Assembly: GCA_945889495.1 (NCBI GenBank)
Contig: CAMDBU010000008.1
Span: forward strand, 1 to 64,000
Length of the DNA: 64,000 bases
Source: Syntrophobacter sp. SbD2
GTDB lineage: Bacteria > Desulfobacterota > Binatia > UBA9968
Direction of reading: 5' to 3'
Position 1 is the first letter of the stretch; every line of letters starts with the position of its first letter. Below, one piece after another: positions 28,180 through 37,414 of this stretch. A model generated the notes under the pieces. That model did not search any database and was not told the origin of the DNA. It was given only the letters and a program-made list of their open reading frames with translations. Made by a program: the position numbers and the translations under genes.

Positions 28180-29364
28180 TCACTCGTCCTTATGCGACCA
28201 GTTGGACGACCAGGCGCTGTGGCCGTCGGGGCGCAGTTTGAGCCAGACTTTGTTGGCTTCCTCAATCGGCCGGTGGCGCTCGCCGTAGAGCAGCATGGCG
28301 CCCTGGCCGTCGATTTCGATCTGATACTCGATGCGCTCACCGACAAACAGCGCGGCTTGCACGGTACCGCCAATGGTTCCCGCCGGTGGCGCGCCGCCGT
28401 TGGCCGGCAGGATCTCGACATCTTCTGGGCGCACGCCCATGTAGACCGCGGCGCCGCTGGCGATGCCGTCGGGATGATAGGTGCGGCCGAAGACCACGCA
28501 ATCCGGCGCGCCTTCCAGGGCGATGGCCAGCTGGCCGGCGCCGTTACTCGATTGCACTTTGCCTTTGAACAGCAAGGTCCGGCCGACGAAATCGCGGACA
28601 AATTCGTTACTCGGCGCTTCGTAGAGCAAGCGCGGATCGCCTTGTTGCTGGACCACGCCGAAATTCATCAGCACGATGCGATTGGACAAGCTCAGCGCTT
28701 CGATCTGGTCATGGGTGACGAACAGCATGGCGATGTTCAATCTCTTTTGCAGCAGCTTGACGCCGACGCGCATCTGCTCGCGCAGCTTGGCGTCGAGGTT
28801 GCTGAACGGTTCGTCGAGCAACAGCACCCGCGGTTCGGTCACCAGCGCGCGGGCGAAGGCGACGCGCTGCTGTTGGCCGCCGCTCAACAGCGGCCCCTGG
28901 CGGTCTTCGAAGCCGGCCAAGCCGACTAGATCGAGCGCCTTGGCGACCCGGTCCTTGATTTCGTTTTTGGGAAAGTGGCGCGCCTGGAGCGGAAAGGCGA
29001 CGTTCTCCGCCACCGTCATATGCGGCCATATCGCATAGGACTGAAACACCATGCCGACGTTGCGCTTGTCGGGCGACATGAACAGACGCTTGGCGGTCAT
29101 GACCACCGCCTGCGCGCCGAAATAAATATCGCCGGCATCGGGATGTTCGAGACCGGCGACCATTCTCAAAGTCGTGGTCTTGCCGCAACCGCTCGGGCCG
29201 AGGAGCGTGAGAATCTCGCCGTCGCGAATGTCGAGGGACAAATCTTGCACCGCCGGTTTGCTGCTGCCGGGATAAGTTTTCCACAAACCGCGCAGGCTGA
29301 CGGCGATCTTGGCGTCGTCGTCGGGTTTAGCCGTAGCGGTGGAAGTGGGCGCAGCGCTAGTCAT
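28180..29364 (-). CDS. ABC transporter ATP-binding protein
   Basis: Walker A LGPSGCGKTTTLRMVAGLE, LLSGGQQQRVAFARAL, VLLLDEPFSNLD; C-terminal TOBE-like region. Confidence 0.95.
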   Translation of the reverse strand: MTSAAPTSTATAKPDDDAKIAVSLRGLWKTYPGSSKPAVQDLSLDIRDGEILTLLGPSGCGKTTTLRMVAGLEHPDAGDIYFGAQAVVMTAKRLFMSPDKRNVGMVFQSYAIWPHMTVAENVAFPLQARHFPKNEIKDRVAKALDLVGLAGFEDRQGPLLSGGQQQRVAFARALVTEPRVLLLDEPFSNLDAKLREQMRVGVKLLQKRLNIAMLFVTHDQIEALSLSNRIVLMNFGVVQQQGDPRLLYEAPSNEFVRDFVGRTLLFKGKVQSSNGAGQLAIALEGAPDCVVFGRTYHPDGIASGAAVYMGVRPEDVEILPANGGAPPAGTIGGTVQAALFVGERIEYQIEIDGQGAMLLYGERHRPIEEANKVWLKLRPDGHSAWSSNWSHKDE

Positions 29365-29412
29365 GGTGCTGAATCTTGTACAGGAAAGTTGGCGTGGACT
29401 CTAGTGGGATTC

Positions 29413-29440
29413 GGCGGGCGGGTCTAAAACCCGTCCCTAC
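29413..29440 (-). repeat. GTAG-headed hairpin (minus orientation)
   Basis: GGCGGGCGGGTCTAAAACCCGTCCCTAC. Confidence 0.75.
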
Positions 29441-29487
29441 GAATCAAACATCGGGAAAGATCTTTGCCAGCGATTGAAGTCCCAGGT

Positions 29488-29513
29488 GTAGGGGCAGGTT
29501 TGAAACCTGCCCG
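29488..29513 (+). repeat. GTAG-headed hairpin (plus orientation)
   Basis: GTAGGGGCAGGTTTGAAACCTGCCCG. Confidence 0.75.
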
Positions 29514-29515
29514 TC

Positions 29516-30538
29516 TTAGAAACCCTTGGCGTTTTCTCTCATATAAAATCCCAACTTTTTCATCGCCGGCCAGTCGTCGATGGAGAACAGGATGGTGTCG
29601 TCGCTGCTACTGTTCTCATGATGGTGCCAAGTCCAGGCGGGCACGGCGAAGATATCGCCTTTGTTATATTCCAACCGCTCGCCGTCGATGACTACGGTTC
29701 CCGAACCTTCGAAGGCGAAGTAAAAGCTGGTGCTGTTGTGGCGGTGCGCCAGGGTTTTTTGTTTCTTCGACAGCAGCTGCGCTTGCCAGGCGATGGTCGG
29801 CAAGGTCGGGCCGCCGTCCACTGGACTGGCGAGCATGATCATGACGCCGTCATAGGGATCGCTCTCGTGGTTCTCGCGTAGCGCCATTAATGCCGCGTGG
29901 GTGTCGGCCCAGGCGTAGCGCATGGGCGGCAGCGGGAAGGGCGCCTCATTCGCTATCGGCCGCGCTAGTCCGAGAGTCCGCTGGCCGTAGCCGGCGGGTT
30001 TTTTCACTTCCTCATAAGGCGCGTCTTTGGGGAAGCGCTCGTTGATGTTGACGTTGGGGTTATAGCCGTTGTCGTAGCCATCGATCCAGATCGCCGGCGT
30101 CTTATCCTTGTTCCAATGATCATGGTAGGTCCACGCCGGGCTGATGACGACGTCGCCGCGCTCCATGGGATAGGCCTCGTATTCACAAACGAACACGGCG
30201 TCCTTGGGCGCTTCGCAGACCAGCCTCGTTTCACTACGCAGGTTGCGATGGCACTGGGTGCGCTCGCCGGGCATGAGAATTTGCGCGTTCATCCAGATCG
30301 GAAAGTTTTTCGCTTCGATGCCGACCACCGAGCGCATGCCGGTCATGCCGTCGGGGCCGACGGTGACGATCTCGCCGGAGCGTTGCAAGCCGCGGTAGAT
30401 GCCGTCCCATTGCCAGTGCGCCGCGGTCTTGCCGGCGCGGGCGACGGCATTTTTGTCGCGTTTCAAGCCCGCGCCGACCAAATAGTGATCGCCCAAAAAT
30501 CGTTCGAGGTCTTCGTGGCTGGTGCCGACGTCGCTCAT
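29516..30538 (-). CDS. Gentisate 1,2-dioxygenase-like bicupin
   Basis: 340 aa; two cupin modules, e.g. RTQCHRNLRSETRLVCE and LAHRHNSTSFYFAFEGSGTVVIDGERLEYNKGDIFAVPAWTWHHH. Confidence 0.88.
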   Translation of the reverse strand: MSDVGTSHEDLERFLGDHYLVGAGLKRDKNAVARAGKTAAHWQWDGIYRGLQRSGEIVTVGPDGMTGMRSVVGIEAKNFPIWMNAQILMPGERTQCHRNLRSETRLVCEAPKDAVFVCEYEAYPMERGDVVISPAWTYHDHWNKDKTPAIWIDGYDNGYNPNVNINERFPKDAPYEEVKKPAGYGQRTLGLARPIANEAPFPLPPMRYAWADTHAALMALRENHESDPYDGVMIMLASPVDGGPTLPTIAWQAQLLSKKQKTLAHRHNSTSFYFAFEGSGTVVIDGERLEYNKGDIFAVPAWTWHHHENSSSDDTILFSIDDWPAMKKLGFYMRENAKGF

Positions 30539-30548
30539 AGTAAACTCC

Positions 30549-30607
30549 TGGTCTAGGGTTTGGCGTCTAGCGTCTGGAGTTTAACGCCAGACCCTAGACG
30601 CTAGAAC
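30549..30607. repeat. GTCTAG/GTCTGG-dialect inverted repeat
   Basis: GGTCTAGGGTTTGGCGTCTAGCGTCTGGAGTTTAACGCCAGACCCTAGACGCTAGAACC. Confidence 0.8.
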
Positions 30608-30614
30608 CTAAACG

Positions 30615-31769
30615 TTAATCGTTGAGATGAAAGTAGCGAACGCAATTATCCACCAACATGGCTTTTAACTCGTTCTCCGGCACGCCGGCGAAGTCTTCGC
30701 GCAAATATTTTTGCGAGTTGGGATAATCGCTGGCGGCGTGGGCGAAGTCGGTGCCCCACATGATCTTGTCGACGCCGATGCTGTGGCGCCGCTTGATGCC
30801 GACCGGATCGCGCAGGAAGCCCCAGTAGTTGCGCTCGGTCAAGTATTCGCTGGGCAGGCGGTCGAGTTTATTGAGTCCCCAGGCGTCGTGGATCATGCCC
30901 ATGTAGCGTTTGTAGTGATCGTCGACCTGCCACAGGCCGTACTCGAACCAGCCGACCATGGTTTCGGCCCAGTAGAATTCCAGCTTGGGAAAGCGGTCCC
31001 AGACGCCGAAGAACGCCATCTGCAAGGGCGCGGTCATGGCGTCGTTGGTGAAACGGGTAAAAAACTTGAAGGCGTCTTTTTGATGGACGTCGTGGCCGGG
31101 GTCCTTGGGGTAGCTGTAATCCGGCTCGCCTTTACCTGAACCCATGTTGCCGGTGTTGTGGTTGGTCATTGCCATGCCCATGTCGATGGCGGCGGCCCAG
31201 AACTTGTCGTCCGCCGCGGTTGGATAGCTCTTGCCGCTCGGATAGCGGTCGAGTTTGACGCCCTTCATGCCCAACTTCTTGCAGTGCGCCATTTCCGCGA
31301 TCGCGTCGTCGACGTTGGTGGTCGGTAGCGTGCCCATGCAAACCAAACGGTCCGGCGCCGGCGCCATGTATTCTTCACCGAGAAATTCATTGTAGGCGCG
31401 GATGCAGTCGCGGTAGAAGTCGTCGTCCTTGGTCTGGCGTAGGACGAAAGTGATCTGCGAGAAAAGAATCTCGCAATCGATGCCGTCCTGCACCTGCTCG
31501 TCCAAACGCTGCTGCGGCGAACCGGTGCCGGCGCAGGTCTCGAAGGTCGGCACTTGCTTGGCGAGATCGGTGTGGGCGACGCGCACGCTGCGGGTGATGC
31601 CAATCGTATTCGGCTTGCCGCCGTCGATGACCACGGCGTCGGAGCTGTTCGGCATTTTCACGCGCTTGGGCGCGCGCTCGCGATACTTCGCCTGCACGCG
31701 GTCGCGCCAGATGTCGGGGTTCAAGTCGATATGGCCGTCGCCGGAAATGCATTGGTACTGTCGAGCCAT
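30615..31769 (-). CDS. Amidohydrolase family 2
   Basis: MARQYQCISGDGHIDLNPDIW...DKIMWGTDFAHAASDYPNSQ...MLVDNCVRYFHLND. Confidence 0.9.
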   Translation of the reverse strand: MARQYQCISGDGHIDLNPDIWRDRVQAKYRERAPKRVKMPNSSDAVVIDGGKPNTIGITRSVRVAHTDLAKQVPTFETCAGTGSPQQRLDEQVQDGIDCEILFSQITFVLRQTKDDDFYRDCIRAYNEFLGEEYMAPAPDRLVCMGTLPTTNVDDAIAEMAHCKKLGMKGVKLDRYPSGKSYPTAADDKFWAAAIDMGMAMTNHNTGNMGSGKGEPDYSYPKDPGHDVHQKDAFKFFTRFTNDAMTAPLQMAFFGVWDRFPKLEFYWAETMVGWFEYGLWQVDDHYKRYMGMIHDAWGLNKLDRLPSEYLTERNYWGFLRDPVGIKRRHSIGVDKIMWGTDFAHAASDYPNSQKYLREDFAGVPENELKAMLVDNCVRYFHLND

Positions 31770-31851
31770 GGAATGAGGTCCTTTCGAGTGCGAACTTGGT
31801 AGCTGAAATTTGTATTCAGTTTGGCCTGGGGAGTCAAGCATATGTAATAGA

Positions 31852-31936
31852 CATGAGGCGCGAGGCTTGAGGCATGAGCCGGACCGGATTTCGGACTATT
31901 CTCTTACTCAAGCCTCGTGCCTCATGCCTCATGCCT
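31852..31936. repeat. ATGAGGC/CTTGAGGC-dialect inverted repeat
   Basis: CATGAGGCGCGAGGCTTGAGGCATGAG...TTTCGGA...CAAGCCTCGTGCCTCATGCCTCATG. Confidence 0.9.
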
Positions 31937-31997
31937 TACTTCATTGCACTCAACCGCACTGTCGATATATGTTGCGCCGATAACGAAAGGAACCAAC

Positions 31998-32948
31998 ATG
32001 GCCAATCCCAAGCTGCACTTTTATTTTCGCGAACCGACCATCGATACCAACATTCCGATCACCGACGGCACCGTCAAGATTGACGGCTTCGACTGGGAGT
32101 TCGTTGCCGATGAGGAGTCCTGCGACGCTTGGGACTGCGGCTTTGCCGCGCGGGTGCGCGCCTACGCCAAGGGCGAGGCGCATATCTCGATCCCGGCGTT
32201 CCCCAACCGCAAGTTTCGCCTGGCCTATATCTACGTCAACAGCAAAGCCGGCATCGAGACCGCGAAAGATTTAGAAGGCCGGCGCGTCGGCATCATGCAG
32301 TGGGACAACACCGCCGGGGTCTGGGCGCGCGGTGCGCTGCAACATTACTACGGCGTCGATTTGACCAAGATCGACTGGTGCTCGCCGCGGGCGAAAAAGA
32401 TGACCGTGGCCGCGGGCATCCGCATCGACCAGATCGAGTCCAACGACGATCCCGATTTACTGCTCGACAACATGCTCATCGACGGCAAGATCGATGCGGT
32501 GATCGGCCCCAACGTGCTGCCGTCGATTACCGCCCGCGACCCGCGGACTCGTAGATTGTTCCGCGACTTTCGCAAAGAAGAGCAGGAGTATTATCGGAAG
32601 ACGAAAATTTTCCCGACCAGCCACATCGTCACGTTGAAGCAGGCGTTTGTCGATAAGTATCCAAACGCACCGGTGGCGCTGTTGAAAGCCTTCCGCCAGT
32701 CGCGCGACGTCGCCGTCGACCGGCTCATGGGTCCCGACCCGCAAATCATCATGTATTCCTGGATGGCGGCGGCGGTGGCCGAACAGCGTGAACTGATGGG
32801 CGACAATTATTGGGCCTACAACGTGCCCGACAACGTGCGCGAGTTGGAAGCCATGACCCAATATTCCCACGAGCAAGGCCTGACGCCGACGCGCATCGAT
32901 TATAAGACATTTTTTCATCCCGACGCGGCGGCGCTGCCGGGAGTGTGA
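31998..32948 (+). CDS. Substrate-binding protein-like (4,5-dihydroxyphthalate decarboxylase/SBP-like family)
   Basis: MANPKLHFYFREPTIDTNIPITDGTVKIDGFDWEFV...GIMQWDNTAGVWARGALQHYYGVDLTKIDW. Confidence 0.8.
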   Translation: MANPKLHFYFREPTIDTNIPITDGTVKIDGFDWEFVADEESCDAWDCGFAARVRAYAKGEAHISIPAFPNRKFRLAYIYVNSKAGIETAKDLEGRRVGIMQWDNTAGVWARGALQHYYGVDLTKIDWCSPRAKKMTVAAGIRIDQIESNDDPDLLLDNMLIDGKIDAVIGPNVLPSITARDPRTRRLFRDFRKEEQEYYRKTKIFPTSHIVTLKQAFVDKYPNAPVALLKAFRQSRDVAVDRLMGPDPQIIMYSWMAAAVAEQRELMGDNYWAYNVPDNVRELEAMTQYSHEQGLTPTRIDYKTFFHPDAAALPGV

Positions 32949-32999
32949 GGAAGAAGGCAATAGGCAATAGGCAATAGTGATGAACCGCGACAATCCGAC

Positions 33000-33023
33000 G
33001 TAGGGGCGACCGGCCGGTCGCCC
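33000..33023 (+). repeat. REP-like palindrome upstream of the RAYT gene
   Basis: GTAG followed by GGGCGACCGGCCGGTCGCCC. Confidence 0.9.
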
Positions 33024-33039
33024 TTTTCTGGGATAGTAG

Positions 33040-33603
33040 ATGACCGTTCCACCCGACGTAAGACGCCGACGTTCGATTCGACTGCAAGATTATGATTATT
33101 CATTGGCTGGGGCATATTTCATTACGATGGTGACTAAAGACCGCCAATGTTTATTTGGTGAAGTTGTTGAAGCTGAAATGCGATTGAACGACTGGGGCCG
33201 TATCGTCCAGGATGAATGGGACAAGTCAGCGCAGATACGAAAAGAAATCGAGTTGGATGCGTTCGTCATTATGCCAAATCACGTTCACGGTATTATCGCG
33301 ATCGCTGAACCGGTGGGGAGGGCGACCGGCCGGTCGCCCCTTGTCGGTCCTGGGAAACGGTCCGTCGGTGCGTTTGTCGGTGGGTTCAAGGCTGCGGTCA
33401 CTCAACGGATCAATGGCGCCCGTGGCACGCCCGGTGTATCCGTGTGGCAGCGCAACTACTTCGAGCATGTGATACGCAACGAGGATTCGTTGCATCGCAT
33501 TCGCCAGTATATTACCGATAACCCAATGCGCTGGGAATTTGACCGTGAGAATCCTGCGGCGCAGCATCCTGAAGCGAATTATACCTGGCGTGACGAAAGG
33601 TAG
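33040..33603 (+). CDS. REP-associated tyrosine transposase-like (RAYT/Y1_Tnp, IS200-like HUH)
   Basis: RRRSIRLQDYDYSLAGAYFITMVTKDRQCLFG...AFVIMPNHVHGIIAI...VWQRNYFEHVIRNEDSLHRIRQYITDNPMRW. Confidence 0.92.
   Translation: MTVPPDVRRRRSIRLQDYDYSLAGAYFITMVTKDRQCLFGEVVEAEMRLNDWGRIVQDEWDKSAQIRKEIELDAFVIMPNHVHGIIAIAEPVGRATGRSPLVGPGKRSVGAFVGGFKAAVTQRINGARGTPGVSVWQRNYFEHVIRNEDSLHRIRQYITDNPMRWEFDRENPAAQHPEANYTWRDER
33317..33340 (+). repeat. REP-like palindrome inside the RAYT coding sequence
   Basis: GGAGGGCGACCGGCCGGTCGCCCC, read in frame as GRATGRSP. Confidence 0.88.
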
Positions 33604-33623
33604 GGGCGACCGGCTGGTCGCCC
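33600..33623 (+). repeat. REP-like palindrome at the 3' end of the RAYT gene
   Basis: GTAG followed by GGGCGACCGGCTGGTCGCCC. Confidence 0.9.
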
Positions 33624-33646
33624 TCTTGGAACGATCGGAGAGGCCG

Positions 33647-34699
33647 ATGACAATCAATTTGTTGTTATTGCTGTACCTGTTTTCCTTTCTGCCGGCTGCG
33701 CTGCATGCCCAAACCGCCAAACCCCCAACCCTCGCCGAGCTCGCCAGCTACACCGGCGCCGATCGCGAGAAGATGCTCGCGGCCGGGGCGAAGAAGGAAG
33801 GCAAGCTCACCTGGTACACCGCTTTGGCGGGGGAGTCGTATCGCGAACTGGCCAAGGCCTTCGAGGCCAAATACGGCGTGCAGGTGGAGTCCTACCGCGC
33901 CACCAGTAAGGATCTGATTTCCAAATTTCTCGCCGAGGCGCAGGCCAAGCGCTATTTGATGGACGTGGCGGAGAGCTCCTTGCCGCTGCTGATGTTGATG
34001 CAGGCGCTGAAGCTGATTCAGCCGTTCACCAGCCCGCATATCGGCCGGTTGATTCCCGACGCCAAGGAAGAAGCCGGCAAGGGGCTGATCTACTGGGGCA
34101 CGGTGCGCGAGTCTTACATGGGCTTTGCCTACAACAAAAATAAACTGCCGGCCAACGCGGTGCCGAAGAACTACGACGATTTATTGAAACCGGCGCTCAA
34201 AGGGCGCATGTCGTTCGTGACCACCGACACCGGCTCGCGCACGGTGGGCGGCATGCTGCTTACCAAGGGCGAGGAATATCTCAAGCGGCTGCGCGGCCAA
34301 GAGATCACCATGCATTCGGTTTCCGGCCAGGCGTTGAACGACATGATTATCGGTGGCGAAGTCGAAGCCTCGCCGACGATCTTCCGCAACCACGCCCTGG
34401 TGGCCGCGCAGAAAAAGGCGCCAGTAGCCTGGGTGCCCATGGACATCGTCCCGGCCAGCGCCGGCAGCGCCGCGCTATCATCGCAAGCGCCCCATCCCCA
34501 CGCCGCAGTGCTGTTCGTCGACTTCCTCTTCAGCCCCGACGGCCAAAAAATCCTCGAAGCCTTCGACTACGGCAGCCCAGCCAAGGAGTATGGCTTCAAG
34601 CGCTGGTACGCGGAGAAGGGTTTGAACATCCAACAGCTGGAGAAAGAAATTGATAAGTGGGAGCGGGGGTTGAGGGATCTGGGAAGACGGCAGGGATAG
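33647..34699 (+). CDS. Extracellular solute-binding protein, Fe3+-type
   Basis: Signal peptide MTINLLLLLYLFSFLPAALHA; EGKLTWYTALAGESYRELAKAFEAKYGVQVESYRATS. Confidence 0.9.
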   Translation: MTINLLLLLYLFSFLPAALHAQTAKPPTLAELASYTGADREKMLAAGAKKEGKLTWYTALAGESYRELAKAFEAKYGVQVESYRATSKDLISKFLAEAQAKRYLMDVAESSLPLLMLMQALKLIQPFTSPHIGRLIPDAKEEAGKGLIYWGTVRESYMGFAYNKNKLPANAVPKNYDDLLKPALKGRMSFVTTDTGSRTVGGMLLTKGEEYLKRLRGQEITMHSVSGQALNDMIIGGEVEASPTIFRNHALVAAQKKAPVAWVPMDIVPASAGSAALSSQAPHPHAAVLFVDFLFSPDGQKILEAFDYGSPAKEYGFKRWYAEKGLNIQQLEKEIDKWERGLRDLGRRQG

Positions 34700-34858
34700 T
34701 TTAAATCGTTCAAGCAGTTCAACCGCTGCGCTCCGCTCAAATCGTTGGATTTCGGAATCCGACGTGGGATGGGTTGAGCGCGAGCGAAACCCATCATCTT
34801 TACGATCAATCGCGGTTCAACAGCAGCCGGGAGGCGTTGTAATTCGCGCCTTTGGGAT

Positions 34859-35119
34859 TTACCAGAGCACAGTCAACAGCGCCGGCATGATATTGAAACA
34901 TAAATGAATTAAGTCGCGAGGCCAGTCAGATTGACGTGATGTCTTAGGCCAAACGCTCTGGATAAGCGCGATCGTAGCAAACCGACAAATGCCGGCTGAA
35001 ACCCAGCCGAAGAGCATCAAAATCGCCGGTGGGACGGTCTTCCCTCCGGTGAGAAAGAGTCCCGCGCCGACAGCGCCGATGAAGCAAATTCGCCAATCAA
35101 TTGTTCGAAATCGCGGCAT
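34859..35119 (-). CDS. Small hydrophobic hypothetical protein
   Basis: 86 aa with hydrophobic stretches; fills an otherwise empty gap. Confidence 0.35.
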   Translation of the reverse strand: MPRFRTIDWRICFIGAVGAGLFLTGGKTVPPAILMLFGWVSAGICRFATIALIQSVWPKTSRQSDWPRDLIHLCFNIMPALLTVLW

Positions 35120-35201
35120 CGTCTCTCAGCCGTAGGTTTCGGCGCTGTGTGCTGCCATCCATCCTCAGGTTCACGAATCGAAGAAGTCTTGTGGATTACT
35201 A

Positions 35202-36233
35202 TCATTCCCCCAGCAGCTTCTTTAACCGCCCGATAATCTCCGCCGGCTGATTCATCACTTCCTTGGCCAGCGCTTCAATCTCATCGCCGGTGATCAGTTC
35301 GACATCCATGGATTTCTTTTTCGCTTCGGCGAGCAGCTCCGGATCGTTGACGGATTTGACGAAGGCGGCGCGTAGCGTCTTCACGTACTCCGCGGGCAGG
35401 TTGGGCGGGGCCATCATGGGGAAGGCGCCGAAGTCGGCGGTGCCTTGGATGACGTTGGCCAGGCGGCGTGATGCTGCGGGAGTTTGGTACTGGTCCATCA
35501 GTTCGTTCAACGTCGGCGTGTCGGCGATGCGCGGGTCGCGCTTCTTACTCATTTGCATGAGTACGCGGGCGAAGCCGGTCTTGCGCCAGGTGTGGTAGGG
35601 CTCGCGGCTGAAATAGACCGGGATGCTGATGGCGCGGCATTGGATCTCACCGCGTTCGGCGGCGAGATCGACATCGGCGCCGCCCTGGTAGCCCGAGACG
35701 ATTTGAAATTTGGCGCCGATGGTTTCTTCGAGCAGTTTGGGAATGTAGTAGCCGCTGTTGCCGGTGCCGGTGCTGCCGCATTTAGGCGGCGTCGCGGCGG
35801 TGCGCACGTCATTCATATTCGCGTACGGGCTTTTCGCCGCCATGTACATCAGCGGGTAGGAGCGCGTCGTGCTGCCAATCCAGGTGAACTTGGCCCAGTC
35901 GGACTGGACTTCCTTGCGGCCGAGCAGTTGGTCGAAATAGAGCCCGGCGTTGGTGACCACGGTAGTCAAGCCGTCAGGCTTGGCGACGCTGAAAGCATAA
36001 TTGGCCGCCACCGCCGAGCCGGCGCCGGGCATGTTTTGCACGATGATGTTGGGATTGCCGGCGAGGTACTTCGGCATGTAGGACGCGACTAGTCTCGCCC
36101 AGAGATCATGGCCGCTGCCGGCCGGATAACCGACCACGAAGCGAATGGTTTTGCCTTGGTAGTAGGGTGTTTGGGCTTGCAGGTTCGCCGACATGCCGAG
36201 GAATGACAGAAGGATCAGTAGGAAGTTGCGCAT
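35202..36233 (-). CDS. TctC/Bug-family substrate-binding protein
   Basis: PYYQGKTIRFVVGYPAGSGHDLWARLVASYMPKYLAGNPNIIVQNMPGAGSAVAANYAFSVAKPDG. Confidence 0.92.
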   Translation of the reverse strand: MRNFLLILLSFLGMSANLQAQTPYYQGKTIRFVVGYPAGSGHDLWARLVASYMPKYLAGNPNIIVQNMPGAGSAVAANYAFSVAKPDGLTTVVTNAGLYFDQLLGRKEVQSDWAKFTWIGSTTRSYPLMYMAAKSPYANMNDVRTAATPPKCGSTGTGNSGYYIPKLLEETIGAKFQIVSGYQGGADVDLAAERGEIQCRAISIPVYFSREPYHTWRKTGFARVLMQMSKKRDPRIADTPTLNELMDQYQTPAASRRLANVIQGTADFGAFPMMAPPNLPAEYVKTLRAAFVKSVNDPELLAEAKKKSMDVELITGDEIEALAKEVMNQPAEIIGRLKKLLGE

Positions 36234-36421
36234 GGCCTCACCGTTAGCGCAATTGCGCGGGGCCTGTCAAATTAACGTTGGCGGTGCGCGGTTCGGCTGC
36301 CCGGAGTGGAGAGATTTCTCGCTGCGCTCGAAATGACAGGCGTGCGATTGACAGTCGGAAGGATGAGATAGTATCGAAGTGGCTAGTGTCACCGCACCGC
36401 AATAAAGGAATCCCTCAGTTC

Positions 36422-37405
36422 ATGAAAAAGAATATTTCCGTGCTGATGTTTTTTGTTAGCTTCGTCTCGCTCACCAATGAAACCTTCGCCGCCAGCGAGC
36501 CGATGCGGCTAAAAATCATTTACTCGTCCTTCACCGGCGCCTATACGCCGCTGTGGCTGGCGGTGGAAGAAAAACTTGGCCGCAAGTACGGCTTGGAATT
36601 CGAAGCGGTGTACGCCGGGCGGGCGCGGCCGCATCAGCTGCTGCTCAGCGGCGATGCGCAATACGTCGTCTCTACTGGCACCGGCGTGGTGTCGAGCTAT
36701 GCCGTGGGCACCAAAGATTTGGTCATCATCGCTTCCTTCGTCAACGCCACCGGCTCGTCGATCTTCACCAAGCCGCAGATCACGACGGCGAAAGAATTGC
36801 GCGGCAAGACCGTGGCGTCGGGCCGGCCCGGTGCGGTGTCGGATATTTTGTTGCATTACATTCTCAAGCGGAAGCTCGCTTTGGAGCCGGGGCGGGACGT
36901 CAAGATCGTCAACGTCGGCGACACGCCGGCGATCCTGCCGGCGCTGGAGAAAGGCGTGGTCGACGGCGCAATGTTGACGACGCCGTCTCGGCTGGTCGCC
37001 AAGCGCGCTGGTTTTCGCGAGCTGGTCGACTTCGACGAACTCGGCGTGCAGTATCCTTATGTCGGCATCTCGACGCTCAAGGCCAACGTCAAAAAGAGCC
37101 CGGACGTGACGCTCCGCGTAGTGCGCGCGCTGACCGACGGCGTGCACCTGTTTCGCAGCAACCGCGAACGCAGCATGACGACCATGAAAAAATATCTGCG
37201 CGGCGCCAGCGACGAGATGCTGGACGAGACCTACAGCTACTTCAGCTCGCGCATGCCGCGCTTTCCCTATCCGTCGGTGGAAGCGATTCGCACCGCATTG
37301 GAGATGATGGTCGATCAGTTTCCCCAGGCTATGAGCGTCGATCCGAACGAAGTCGTCGATATGTCTTATGTGAAGCAAGTCGAAAGCAGCGCCGGCGCGA
37401 AATAG
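36422..37405 (+). CDS. ABC transporter substrate-binding protein (NMT1/THI5-like)
   Basis: MKKNISVLMFFVSFVSLTNETFAASEPMRLKIIYSSFTGAYTPLWLAVEEKLGRKYGLEFEAVYAG. Confidence 0.9.
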   Translation: MKKNISVLMFFVSFVSLTNETFAASEPMRLKIIYSSFTGAYTPLWLAVEEKLGRKYGLEFEAVYAGRARPHQLLLSGDAQYVVSTGTGVVSSYAVGTKDLVIIASFVNATGSSIFTKPQITTAKELRGKTVASGRPGAVSDILLHYILKRKLALEPGRDVKIVNVGDTPAILPALEKGVVDGAMLTTPSRLVAKRAGFRELVDFDELGVQYPYVGISTLKANVKKSPDVTLRVVRALTDGVHLFRSNRERSMTTMKKYLRGASDEMLDETYSYFSSRMPRFPYPSVEAIRTALEMMVDQFPQAMSVDPNEVVDMSYVKQVESSAGAK

Positions 37406-37414
37406 GCAATTGCC

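Noticed and set aside
29516-30538. Complete gentisate degradation cluster
   Set aside because: Only the bicupin is recognisable; no maleylpyruvate isomerase or fumarylpyruvate hydrolase is confidently identifiable next to it, and the GSTs are not adjacent.
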